Shown here piece by piece: positions 1 through 8,731 of a stretch of 64,000 nucleotides of DNA (its first letter is position 1; each line of letters opens with the position of its first letter). Below the pieces are notes generated by a model. It did no database searches and was not told where the DNA came from. It worked only from the letters and a program-made list of their open reading frames with translations. Position numbers and translations under genes: made by a program. The stretch lies in the NCBI RefSeq assembly GCF_019236475.1, contig NZ_JAFAIX010000004.1, positions 558,001-622,000 of the forward strand. Direction: 5' to 3'. Origin of the DNA: Chitinophaga sp. Lineage in GTDB: Bacteria; Bacteroidota; Bacteroidia; Chitinophagales; Chitinophagaceae.

Positions 1-1
1 T

Positions 2-319
2 GAGAAAGATTATGAGGCCCTCCTGCAACGATATGGCACCGATTATAAAGAAGTATCCCATAGAAATATTGGTACGCCCCAACTCACTACTTTCTATGCT
101 CCTAATATGTTTAAGCTGAAAAAACTGCAACATGTACAGCAGTTCGATATCAAAGGGCTAAAGGGAAGACTGCTCTCTTCCTCCTATGCGCCGGAGAAAG
201 GGCCAGCCCACGACGCGATGATACGGGAAGTGGAAGAAATCTACGAAAAACACCAGGTCAATGGGATGGTGAAATTTCATTTCAATACGGAAATATATCT
301 AGGACCTTTAACGCTATAA
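2..319 (+). CDS. Class I SAM-dependent methyltransferase, C-terminal part only
   Basis: The reading frame is open from the first bases of the window and stops at TAA 317-319, so only the last 105 residues are present. The segment with TFYAPNMFKLKKLQ, FDIKGLKGRLLSSSYAP and the end TEIYLGPL resembles the C-terminal half of small UbiE-like class I methyltransferases. The SAM-binding glycine motif would lie upstream of the window, so neither substrate nor fold can be confirmed here. An internal ATG at 107 is not the true start, because the coding pattern continues upstream of it. It converges with the dehydrogenase gene, with only 25 bp between the stops. Confidence 0.65.
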   Translation, partial: EKDYEALLQRYGTDYKEVSHRNIGTPQLTTFYAPNMFKLKKLQHVQQFDIKGLKGRLLSSSYAPEKGPAHDAMIREVEEIYEKHQVNGMVKFHFNTEIYLGPLTL

Positions 320-344
320 CACTAAAGGTCCCGGATATACGAAT

Positions 345-3269
345 TTATGCAAGACTGTCAAACAGTATTTCAATCGGGTGTTTGGCAATGACGCCAGTAC
401 CATCTTTCACCTGATGACGGCAACTAGTACCTGGAGCCGCTATCACAGTGCCTTTGGCAGCATTACGCACCGCTGGAAACAGTACCATTTCTCCAATTTG
501 CATACTTAAATCATAGTGTTCTTTTTCATAGCCAAAAGAACCTGCCATCCCGCAGCAGCCGGACGGAATCACTTCCACGGTGAAATTCTGCGGTAAGGAG
601 AGTATTTTTTTGCTGTGTAGGGGAGACGACAAGGCCTTTTGCTGACAGTGACCATGCAGCTTAATATGCTGCTCCTTATTGGTAAACTGTGCAGCGGTGA
701 TATTGCCTTTCTCTGCTTCCATCGCGAGGAATTCATCCACCAAGTACACATGTTTCGCCAGTTCCTTCGCGCCTTCGCGGAGGCCTTCTCTCACCAGATC
801 AGGATACTCATCGCGGAAACTCAGAATGGCTGAAGGCTCAATACCCAGCAGTGGCGTGTTTTCGTTAATCTTCGTCTGGAAAATACGCACGTTGTCTTCC
901 GCAAATTCGCGGGCTTTACGCAGTAATCCTTTAGACATATATGCTCTTGCACTTTCTGGATGCTCCAACATATATACGTCGTAACCCAGTCTGTGTAAGA
1001 GTTTTACGGTTTTTATACCAATAGGTGTATCGTTATAGTTGGTAAACTCATCACAGAAAAGGTATACTTTTTTGTTCCCTACTTTACCTTTCCGCTCTCT
1101 CGGCCATTTGCGGAGGAACCAACTGCGGAAGGTGGTTTTGTGCAATGTTGGTAGAGAACGTTTGGCCGCAAAGCCGGAAACCTTGCGTATAACGGCGCCG
1201 GTTATACTATTTTTTACCAAACCGTTATAAAGATGAGGGGCTAAAGCAGCCAGCGCATTCAGTTTGGAATAGTTGCCGATCATTTTAGCACGCATCGGCA
1301 CACCGTTGGCATCATAATAATGCTGCAAGAATTCCATTTTCAGTTTGGCCATATCCACGTTGGAAGGGCATTCTGACTTACAGCCTTTACATGCGAGGCA
1401 GAGGTCCAGTACATCGTAGATCTCTTCGTGGTCAAACTTGTTTTCCTTATTGGAATGCGTGAGAAATTCACGTAAAATATTCGCTCTCGCACGCGTGGTG
1501 TCTTTCTCATTGCGGGTAGCCATATAGCTAGGGCACATGGTACCGCCACTGAGTTGCGTCTTGCGGCAGTCGCCGGAGCCATTGCATTGTTCGGCGTGCT
1601 GCAAAATGGTTTGATCTGGAAAATGGAAGACGGTATTGATATTGGGAGACGCCTGTCCGGGTTCATACCGGAGCATACTGTTCATCGAAGGCGTATCTAC
1701 AATCTTATTTGGATTGAAGATGTTCTCTGGATCCCAGGTGTATTTAATCTGACGTAGTAATTCATAGTTTTTCTCTCCTACCATCTGTCGGATGAATTCA
1801 CCGCGCAAGCGGCCATCGCCATGTTCGCCGGAGAGGGAGCCATGGTATTTTTTAACCAGGGTGGCGATTTCCTCCGCAATTTTGCGGAACAGGTGATTCC
1901 CTTCTACAGTTTTCAGATTGATGATAGGACGGAGGTGAATTTCACCGGAGCCAGCGTGCGCATAATGTACGGAGTACAAACCGTACTGCTCCAAGATGAC
2001 GTTGAAATCGCGGATGAAGTAAGGTAAGTCTTCTACCGCTACGGCGGTATCTTCAATTACAGGTACGGCTTTCTCATCGCCAGGGAGGTTGCTGAGCAGT
2101 CCCAGACCGGCTTTGCGCAATGTCCAGATCTTTTTGGTATCCTCTCCGAATAGCACAGGGAAATGGTAACCAAGGCCCGCTGCGCGGAGTTTGGCTTCCA
2201 CTTCTGAGCAGATAGCGGTGATATCTGCGCGGTTATCCCGGCAGAATTCCACCACCAGGATAGCGCCTGGGTCGCCTTGTACAAAGAAGCGGTTCTTACT
2301 TTGTTCGATATTATCTTTCGTGCATTCCAGGATGTAGTGATCAATCAGCTCACTGGCGCTGGGTTTGAAGTCCATTACCAGCACATTGGCACGCAGCGAT
2401 TCGTCAATGTTATTGAAATGTATGCAGAGGAGACCCGTTTCCTTTGGAGGGAGCGGGTTCACATGTAATTTGATTTCGGTCAGAAAAGCGAGGGTCCCTT
2501 CCGATCCTGCAATGAGTTTGCAGAAGTTGAATTCTTCTGAGCCAGCGGTGAACGGCGCTGTTTCCAGCAGCAGGTCTACGGCATAACCGGTATTTCGGCG
2601 AGGAATACTTTTCTTAGGGAATTCCTTTCTGATTTCTTCTTGGTTGGTATGTAAGCTAAGGCTAGTACGGATTTGCTGGTATATTTTCGTTTCCAGGTTA
2701 TCGGGGCCTTCGCATTTTTTATGGAAAGACTCGGTATCCATGGCGCCGAAAGTGGCCTCAGTACCATCGCTGAGGAGTGCCTTCACTTCCAGCAGGTGTT
2801 CACGGGTGCTACCGTACACCACAGAGTTGGAGCCACAAGAGTTATTGCCCACCATCCCGCCAATCATAGCACGGTTGGCAGTGGAGGTTTCGGGTCCGAA
2901 GTAAAGTCCGTGTGGTTTGAGGAACATATTCAGTTCATCCCGGATGACGCCCGGTTGCACACGTACCCATCCTTCCTCCTTATTGAGTTCCAGGATATTG
3001 GTAAATGTTTTGGAAACGTCTGTGATGATACCATTTCCTACCACCTGTCCGGCAAGGGAAGTGCCGGCAGTACGGGGTATCAGGGATGTTTTATTTTCTC
3101 TGGCAAAACGGATCAACTTCTTAAGATCAGACACATCGGCCGGAATAGCCACTGCAAGGGGCATCTCGCGGTATGCCGAAGCATCTGTGGCGTAGAGGGT
3201 CCGCATGGTGTCATCTGTGTATAGCGTGCCTTCCAGTTCCTGGGCCAATTGCTCTAGCTTGTCGCGCAT
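345..3269 (-). CDS. FAD-linked D-2-hydroxyacid dehydrogenase with Fe-S and CCG domains (Dld/YdiJ type)
   Basis: A 974-residue fusion. The N-terminal PCMH-type FAD-binding domain covers about residues 35-270 (PRTAGTSLAGQVVG near 65-78). The FAD-oxidase C-terminal domain follows to about 530, with the family motif SGEHGDG near 480. A ferredoxin-like part follows, with cysteines near 562 and 568 and a CLACKGCKSEC cluster at 624-634. The CCG-type domain near the C-terminus contains GHCQQKAL and PSGCCGMAGSFG, typical of heterodisulfide-reductase-like electron carriers. By family, such proteins oxidise D-lactate, D-2-hydroxyglutarate or glycolate and pass electrons to the respiratory chain. Substrate cannot be told from sequence alone. 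A TAnnTTCG box at 3302-3295 lies just upstream on this strand. Confidence 0.88.
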   Translation of the reverse strand: MRDKLEQLAQELEGTLYTDDTMRTLYATDASAYREMPLAVAIPADVSDLKKLIRFARENKTSLIPRTAGTSLAGQVVGNGIITDVSKTFTNILELNKEEGWVRVQPGVIRDELNMFLKPHGLYFGPETSTANRAMIGGMVGNNSCGSNSVVYGSTREHLLEVKALLSDGTEATFGAMDTESFHKKCEGPDNLETKIYQQIRTSLSLHTNQEEIRKEFPKKSIPRRNTGYAVDLLLETAPFTAGSEEFNFCKLIAGSEGTLAFLTEIKLHVNPLPPKETGLLCIHFNNIDESLRANVLVMDFKPSASELIDHYILECTKDNIEQSKNRFFVQGDPGAILVVEFCRDNRADITAICSEVEAKLRAAGLGYHFPVLFGEDTKKIWTLRKAGLGLLSNLPGDEKAVPVIEDTAVAVEDLPYFIRDFNVILEQYGLYSVHYAHAGSGEIHLRPIINLKTVEGNHLFRKIAEEIATLVKKYHGSLSGEHGDGRLRGEFIRQMVGEKNYELLRQIKYTWDPENIFNPNKIVDTPSMNSMLRYEPGQASPNINTVFHFPDQTILQHAEQCNGSGDCRKTQLSGGTMCPSYMATRNEKDTTRARANILREFLTHSNKENKFDHEEIYDVLDLCLACKGCKSECPSNVDMAKLKMEFLQHYYDANGVPMRAKMIGNYSKLNALAALAPHLYNGLVKNSITGAVIRKVSGFAAKRSLPTLHKTTFRSWFLRKWPRERKGKVGNKKVYLFCDEFTNYNDTPIGIKTVKLLHRLGYDVYMLEHPESARAYMSKGLLRKAREFAEDNVRIFQTKINENTPLLGIEPSAILSFRDEYPDLVREGLREGAKELAKHVYLVDEFLAMEAEKGNITAAQFTNKEQHIKLHGHCQQKALSSPLHSKKILSLPQNFTVEVIPSGCCGMAGSFGYEKEHYDLSMQIGEMVLFPAVRNAAKGTVIAAPGTSCRHQVKDGTGVIAKHPIEILFDSLA

Positions 3270-3294
3270 GATTAGTTCCTGTTAATTGAAAGGG

Positions 3295-3302
3295 CGAATT
3301 TA
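3295..3302 (-). promoter_or_regulatory. Candidate -7 box for the dehydrogenase gene
   Basis: On the minus strand this reads TAAATTCG, one base from the Bacteroidota -7 consensus TAnnTTTG, and lies 25 bp before the ATG at 3269. No clear -33 box is seen. Confidence 0.35.
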
Positions 3303-3357
3303 ATATATCAACTTGTCTTTTTCATCTCCTGTAATAAGATCGTCAAAAAAAGTCTGG

Positions 3358-4245
3358 CTATTTTAATAGTTGTGGTTTTTTTATTTCAATCCCACACACT
3401 CTTTTGAGCTGTTCTGCCAGGTAAACACCCAGCTCCGGGGTATATTTTTCATCGGGTGTGTGCAGGAAAAAATAACATTCCTTCAAACCATGATTGAGCC
3501 AGTATTTTAAGCGATGCATCCAGTCGTCGATTCTTGTAAAGTCCGTCGGGTGCTTATTTGCGACGAAGCGCACAAACGTTTTCGGGAGGGTTAGGTGCAT
3601 GTGCAGTAGGTCTCTGCGACCAGCAGTATCTGTGATCACCAATCCTACTTTTTCTTTGAGCAGGAAATTGAATAAGTCCATCATCACATCTTCTTCCGTA
3701 AACCATTGGGGATGTCTTAATTCTACGAAAAATAGGAGGTCTTTGGGCAACTGGGCCACATAATCATATAGTTGTTGTTTCCTATTGGGGCCGAATTTAT
3801 CACTCAACTGTAAAAATATGGCGCCGAGGTGTTTGCCAAAGCCTAATAGTCCGTCTAAGAAATACGTCGTACGTTCGTTAGCGTTGGAGAGACGACTGTA
3901 ATGGCTGATAGCTTGGGGCACCTTCGGGCAGAACACGAAATCCTCGCCACGTGCTTGCTCTCCCCATCGGCGGATGATTGTCTCATCATAAGCTTTATAA
4001 TACGTGGCATTCAGCTCAATGCTGTTGAAGTTTTTAATATATTCCTGGAGATATTGACTTTCGCGGGTTCCCTTCGGGTATACCAATCCTACCCATTCTT
4101 TTCTGCCCCATTTGCCAGCGCCTGTATAAATATGTGGATGCGCTACAGGTCTATCTTTCAGGACCCGCTTATTGAAGAGCGGTTCTGCTGGTAGCTTGAA
4201 ATCTATGTCCTCCAGCATGGAAGCGGGTAATAGACCGAATTTCAT
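3358..4245 (-). CDS. DUF72 (YecE-like) TIM-barrel protein
   Basis: 295 residues. The pattern HPHIYTGAGKWGRKEW, then FNSIELNATYYKAYDE, CPKVPQAISHY, FVELRHPQW and a C-terminal WLNHGLKECYFFLHTPDE follows the DUF72 family from end to end. DUF72 proteins adopt a TIM-barrel fold, but their biochemical role is unknown. Compared with typical members (about 240-260 aa) it has roughly 40 extra residues at the N-terminus ahead of the first conserved strand. It is a single gene between the dehydrogenase and glgA, divergent from glgA with about 108 bp between the two starts. Confidence 0.85.
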   Translation of the reverse strand: MKFGLLPASMLEDIDFKLPAEPLFNKRVLKDRPVAHPHIYTGAGKWGRKEWVGLVYPKGTRESQYLQEYIKNFNSIELNATYYKAYDETIIRRWGEQARGEDFVFCPKVPQAISHYSRLSNANERTTYFLDGLLGFGKHLGAIFLQLSDKFGPNRKQQLYDYVAQLPKDLLFFVELRHPQWFTEEDVMMDLFNFLLKEKVGLVITDTAGRRDLLHMHLTLPKTFVRFVANKHPTDFTRIDDWMHRLKYWLNHGLKECYFFLHTPDEKYTPELGVYLAEQLKRVCGIEIKKPQLLK

Positions 4246-4353
4246 AAACCTGATGTTTTTATAGGAAAATCAATGAGCAGTAACTACCAGCAAGTTAGGA
4301 AAATTTTGAATTTTAATTTTTTGACATTAACTTAAGAGTATACAATTAGCAGC

Positions 4354-5769
4354 ATGGAAATTTTACACGTCAGCGCGGAATGTTATCCGGTAGCCAAAGT
4401 AGGTGGCCTGGGAGATGTGGTTGGAGCTCTGCCCAAATACCAGCAGCAACTCGGTCATATCGCCAAAGTAGTACTGCCAGCCTACAGGAATAAGTTTTAT
4501 GATACCCATGAATTTGATGTTGTTCATCAGGCTGGTATGTGGCTGGGCCATCAATGGTTCCATTTCAATATCCTGAAGGAAAGGCAGAACAGCCTTGAAT
4601 TTGACCTATATCTGGTAGATATTCCCGGGCTCCTCGATACGCCGGGCGTGTATGGATATCCCAACGATACGGAGCGATTCCTAGCCTTCCAGATAGCTGT
4701 ATTGGACTGGATCAATGAATGGAATCATTTACCCGATGTCATCCACTGTCATGATCATCATACCGGACTAATTCCCTTTCTGCTGAGTTGGGGGTACAAA
4801 TACAACCGCCTCAAAGAGGTACCTTCTGTACTCACTATTCACAACGCGCAGTACCAGGGCCAGTTTGGATGGGATAAACTCTATCTCATCCCCGGCTTCG
4901 ACCTTTGGAAATCCGGTCTGCTGGACTGGGGAGGCTGCATCAATCCACTGGCCGCCGCGATCAAATGTGCCTGGAAAGTTACCACAGTTTCTCCCGGCTA
5001 CCTGGAAGAACTCTATACCAACGCCAATGGCCTGGAAGGGCTTATCAGCAGTGAACGTGCAAAAACTTCCGGTATCATCAACGGTATTGATAACGTTGTC
5101 TGGGACCCCGCCACCGATCCACGTATCTCAAATAATTATACCCCGGAACTGATTCCGGAAGGAAAAGAAGTGAACAAAGTACAGCTCTGTGAACGATTTG
5201 GACTGGATGCCTCTCTGCCATTGATTGCTTTTATCGGCAGACTGGTGGGCGATAAAGGCGCTGATCTGCTCCCTGAAATTATTAGCAGAAGTTTACACGA
5301 ACTGCCAGGAGAAGTGAACTTCTTGGTATTGGGCAGTGGGGACCCACAAATCGAATGGCAACTAAAAGAAACCCGTAATTATGCCAGCTATGGATTTAAT
5401 CTTCATATTGGTTATGATGAGGCGTTGTCGCACCAAATCTATGCTGGTAGCGACTTTCTCCTGATGCCTTCCCGCGTGGAGCCTTGCGGACTCAATCAAT
5501 TATATGCATTGCGATATGGCACGGTCCCTGTAGTAAGAAGTACCGGTGGCCTGAAAGATACCGTTACCGATTTCGGCGATCCCGGCGGTGTAGGTATCCG
5601 ATTCATACAGCCTTCCGTTTGGGATGCATGTACCTCCGTTAAAAGGGCCCTGGAGCTTTACCATGACAAGCGGCGTATGCGCGATGTGCAGCTTGCTGGT
5701 ATGCACCTGGACCACTCCTGGACCACCTCCGCACAACAGTATGTGGAGCTCTACAGGAGTATGAAATAG
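4354..5769 (+). CDS. glgA: Glycogen (starch) synthase, GT5
   Basis: 471 residues. It transfers glucose from ADP-glucose to the growing alpha-1,4-glucan. The N-terminal nucleotide-sugar loop KVGGLGDVVGALPK (residues 15-28) and the C-terminal GT-B motifs SRVEPCGLNQLYALRYG and STGGLKDTV are diagnostic for GT5. Length is normal for the family. The gene begins an operon: glgC starts 31 bp downstream and the GH130 gene follows closely. The short TTGACA-like and TATACAAT-like words at 4320-4345 are spaced too closely to form a sigma-70 promoter and are probably chance. Confidence 0.93.
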   Translation: MEILHVSAECYPVAKVGGLGDVVGALPKYQQQLGHIAKVVLPAYRNKFYDTHEFDVVHQAGMWLGHQWFHFNILKERQNSLEFDLYLVDIPGLLDTPGVYGYPNDTERFLAFQIAVLDWINEWNHLPDVIHCHDHHTGLIPFLLSWGYKYNRLKEVPSVLTIHNAQYQGQFGWDKLYLIPGFDLWKSGLLDWGGCINPLAAAIKCAWKVTTVSPGYLEELYTNANGLEGLISSERAKTSGIINGIDNVVWDPATDPRISNNYTPELIPEGKEVNKVQLCERFGLDASLPLIAFIGRLVGDKGADLLPEIISRSLHELPGEVNFLVLGSGDPQIEWQLKETRNYASYGFNLHIGYDEALSHQIYAGSDFLLMPSRVEPCGLNQLYALRYGTVPVVRSTGGLKDTVTDFGDPGGVGIRFIQPSVWDACTSVKRALELYHDKRRMRDVQLAGMHLDHSWTTSAQQYVELYRSMK

Positions 5770-5800
5770 TCCGATACAAAATCTTAATTCCCAATATTAT

Positions 5801-7072
5801 ATGTCCAATAGCGTTATTTCCATTATACTAGGGGGAGGCGCCGGCACCCGCCTGTATCCACTGACCCGTCGTCGCTCCAAACCAGCCGTTCCTCTCGCCG
5901 GAAAATACCGACTGGTGGATATCCCCATCTCCAATTGCCTGAATGCAGGCCTGAACAGGATTTTCGTGCTGACGCAGTTCAACTCTGCCTCGCTCAACAA
6001 GCACATCAAAAACACCTACCATTTCAGTAATTTTGACAAAGGATTTGTGGATATCCTGGCCGCAGAGCAAACGCCAGATAACCCCACCTGGTACCAAGGT
6101 ACCGCCGATGCGGTACGCCAGTGCCTGCACCACATGGAAAACTTCGAGTTTGAGTATATCCTCATTCTCTCCGGAGACCAGTTGTACCAGATGGACTTCC
6201 ATAAAATGTTGCAGCAACACAAGGATGCTGGTGCGGAAATCTCCATTGCCACCATCCCAGTGAGCGCCAAAGACGCCTCCGATTTTGGTATCTTAAAAAC
6301 CAACGAATCGGGCACTATTGTGTCTTTCACGGAAAAGCCATCGCAGGATGTGCTGCCGCCATGGGCATCAGAAGTGAGCGAAGAAATGCATAAAGAAGGC
6401 CGCGTATACCTGGCTAGCATGGGGATTTATATCTTCTCCCGGAAAGTGCTGTTCGATATGCTGCACGATCAGCCAGATGCCACCGACTTCGGAAAACAAC
6501 TCATTCCATACGCGATTGAGGCAAATTATAAAGTACATAGCTACCAGTACGAAGGCTATTGGACAGACATCGGAAATATCCCATCCTTCTTTGAAGCCAA
6601 TATCGGACTGACAGACGATATTCCGTTATTTAACCTTTATGATGAGTCACAGACCATCTATTCGAGGGCTAGAATGTTGCCCCCCGCGAAAATTTCCGGG
6701 GACATGCAAAAAACAATGATCGCAGATGGTTGTATTATTCTAGCAAGCCGGCTCGAACGATGTGTGATCGGAATACGCACCCGCATCGGGAAAGGAAGTA
6801 TCATCACGAACAGTTATATCATGGGGAGCGACTATTACCAAACCCTGGATGAACTGAACAGAGCTAAGGATAATGGCCTTCCGCCAATGGGAATTGGAGA
6901 AGACTGCGTTATTAATAATGCCATCATTGATAAAAACTGCAGTATTGGAAACGGCGTACATATTAATGGTGGAAAGCACCTGGCAGATGGAGATTTTGAA
7001 AAATACACGGTTAAAGATGGTATCGTAGTGGTGAAAAAAGGAATGGTGCTGCCCGACGGATTTGAAATTTGA
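5801..7072 (+). CDS. glgC: Glucose-1-phosphate adenylyltransferase
   Basis: 423 residues. It makes ADP-glucose from ATP and glucose-1-phosphate, the substrate of GlgA encoded just upstream. The nucleotidyltransferase signature GGGAGTRLYPLTRRRSKPAV lies at residues 11-30, followed by the GlgC motif LVDIPISNCLNAG. The C-terminal third shows the hexapeptide left-handed beta-helix pattern (IADGCIILAS, VIGIRTRIGKGSIITNSYIMG, INNAIIDKNCSIG). It is complete and of normal length. Position between glgA and a GH130 gene implies co-transcription. Confidence 0.93.
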   Translation: MSNSVISIILGGGAGTRLYPLTRRRSKPAVPLAGKYRLVDIPISNCLNAGLNRIFVLTQFNSASLNKHIKNTYHFSNFDKGFVDILAAEQTPDNPTWYQGTADAVRQCLHHMENFEFEYILILSGDQLYQMDFHKMLQQHKDAGAEISIATIPVSAKDASDFGILKTNESGTIVSFTEKPSQDVLPPWASEVSEEMHKEGRVYLASMGIYIFSRKVLFDMLHDQPDATDFGKQLIPYAIEANYKVHSYQYEGYWTDIGNIPSFFEANIGLTDDIPLFNLYDESQTIYSRARMLPPAKISGDMQKTMIADGCIILASRLERCVIGIRTRIGKGSIITNSYIMGSDYYQTLDELNRAKDNGLPPMGIGEDCVINNAIIDKNCSIGNGVHINGGKHLADGDFEKYTVKDGIVVVKKGMVLPDGFEI

Positions 7073-7090
7073 TGATCAAATGTGGTAACC

Positions 7091-8560
7091 ATGCAGTTGA
7101 CTATTGATAGGAAAACCACCAAAGTATATCCAGATCTTAAAAGGGTAGTGGCCAGGTTCTTCTTTAATGGAGAAGCCCGCGCAAAAGCCATTATCCAAAA
7201 GGTGGCCGATATGACGGATGCAGAAGTGAATCTAACGATCATGCCTCTACTGAGAGAATTTTCACGCAGGCATCGTAACATCACCCGTATCTTCGAACGG
7301 CATGCGGAAAAGGTAAGCCATCTCTTTGTGCCGCTGGGACTTAGCTATGGCAACATGAACTATCATAAACGACTGCTCATCGGTTCTTACTTCACGAGTG
7401 AATACTCCATCGAATCGGCCGCTTTCTTCAACCCCTCCATCATTGAGGATATTGACCAGAGTGGCTTGGAAGAAGGAGAAAAGCGCATCATTATCAGTTT
7501 TAGGGCGGTGGGCGAAGGACACGTGTCTTCCATAGCCTTTAGAAATGGCCTCATTAACAGGAACAATGAAATAGAACTGGAATCCCCCGGTAATTACATA
7601 GACGAAGCAGAAGTGAAGCGCAATGCGGTCTACGAAAAGCAGTCCTTCTTTCAGAATGCGGTGTCTATCAAACTACCAGACTCCATTATGCAGGAAATTC
7701 AAAACTGTCTTTTAGATCAGTTTGAATATCAATCGCTCAAAAGGGCCATCCGCGATATGCAGCAACGTTACCAGGTGGATCACCTGCTGAAAAAGGAACT
7801 GGAAAGGGTGCTGTGGCTGGCGGACAGCTATTATGAATTGAATTTCTCCCTGGATACAGATATTTCTGACCGTATCATTTTCCCGTATTCCGATGCGGAA
7901 AGTAGAGGCATAGAAGATGCCCGCTTCGTCCGGTTTACAGGTGAAGACGGCGGCGTTACCTACTATGCCACCTATACGGCATATGATGGCATTACTATTC
8001 AGCCCAAACTGCTACAAACAAAAGATTTCTACTATTTTAAAATACTGCCCTTGTATGGAGAAGGCGCTCAGAATAAGAATCTGGCGCTTTTTCCACGCAA
8101 GATCAACGGCAAATACATCATGATCTCCCGGATTGATGGTATCAACGGGTATATTATGTATTCCGATAAAATCAATATTTGGGAGAACCCGCAGATCCTC
8201 CAAACGCCGAAATATCCCTGGGAGTTTGTTCAGGTAGGTAATTGCGGCTCTCCGATAGAAACGCCGGAAGGCTGGCTGGTTATTACCCATGGCGTAGGGC
8301 CTATGCGCACTTATTGCATTGGGGCCAGCTTATTGGACCTGCATGATCCCCGCATCGAAATAGGGCGACTGAAAGAGCCCCTGCTCATGCCCAACAAAGA
8401 CGAGCGGGAAGGCTATGTACCGAATGTATTGTACTCTTGTGGGGCCATTATTCATAATAAAGAATTGATTATTCCTTATGGCTTATCCGATTATGCCTCG
8501 GGTTTTGCCACCGTTAACCTGGAAAAATTATTGGCCACTATCCGGGCCGATGGTGTTTAA
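7091..8560 (+). CDS. Glycoside hydrolase family 130-like protein (beta-mannoside phosphorylase family)
   Basis: 489 residues from the ATG at 7091. A GTG at 7082 is in frame, but the ATG is the more likely start. Residues from about 235 onward match GH130: ADSYYELNFSLDTDISDRIIFPYSDAESRGIEDARFVRF in part, MISRIDGINGYIMYSD, and QVGNCGSPIETPEGWLVITHG. GH130 enzymes phosphorolyse or hydrolyse beta-mannosides. The roughly 200-residue N-terminal extension is longer than in the classical phosphorylases of 320-390 aa, and its role is unknown. It follows glgC with an 18-bp gap, so it belongs to the glg operon. The link between a mannoside enzyme and glycogen synthesis is inference from position. Confidence 0.8.
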   Translation: MQLTIDRKTTKVYPDLKRVVARFFFNGEARAKAIIQKVADMTDAEVNLTIMPLLREFSRRHRNITRIFERHAEKVSHLFVPLGLSYGNMNYHKRLLIGSYFTSEYSIESAAFFNPSIIEDIDQSGLEEGEKRIIISFRAVGEGHVSSIAFRNGLINRNNEIELESPGNYIDEAEVKRNAVYEKQSFFQNAVSIKLPDSIMQEIQNCLLDQFEYQSLKRAIRDMQQRYQVDHLLKKELERVLWLADSYYELNFSLDTDISDRIIFPYSDAESRGIEDARFVRFTGEDGGVTYYATYTAYDGITIQPKLLQTKDFYYFKILPLYGEGAQNKNLALFPRKINGKYIMISRIDGINGYIMYSDKINIWENPQILQTPKYPWEFVQVGNCGSPIETPEGWLVITHGVGPMRTYCIGASLLDLHDPRIEIGRLKEPLLMPNKDEREGYVPNVLYSCGAIIHNKELIIPYGLSDYASGFATVNLEKLLATIRADGV

Positions 8561-8643
8561 TTCCATCTGTCATCTGAATGACAGTATTTTCCCCTTCTGG
8601 TTACCGTTCCTTAATTAGCTGATCCGGGTATCAAAAAACTATT

Positions 8644-8651
8644 TAACTTCG
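8644..8651 (+). promoter_or_regulatory. Candidate -7 box upstream of bshC
   Basis: The word TAACTTCG, one mismatch from TAnnTTTG, lies 80 bp upstream of the ATG at 8732, in a gap of about 170 bp after the GH130 stop. No good -33 box is visible. Confidence 0.3.
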
Positions 8652-8731
8652 TACATTCAAAAATTTCGATGTATTGGTTTTCTTTGAGCTCCACCACATC
8701 TGTAATTCATCATTTGTAATTATTGATAGAT

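Noticed and set aside
4320..4345. TTGACA and TATACAAT words upstream of glgA
   Set aside because: Spacing of about 12 bp is too short for a sigma-70 promoter, and this phylum uses TTTG/TAnnTTTG boxes.
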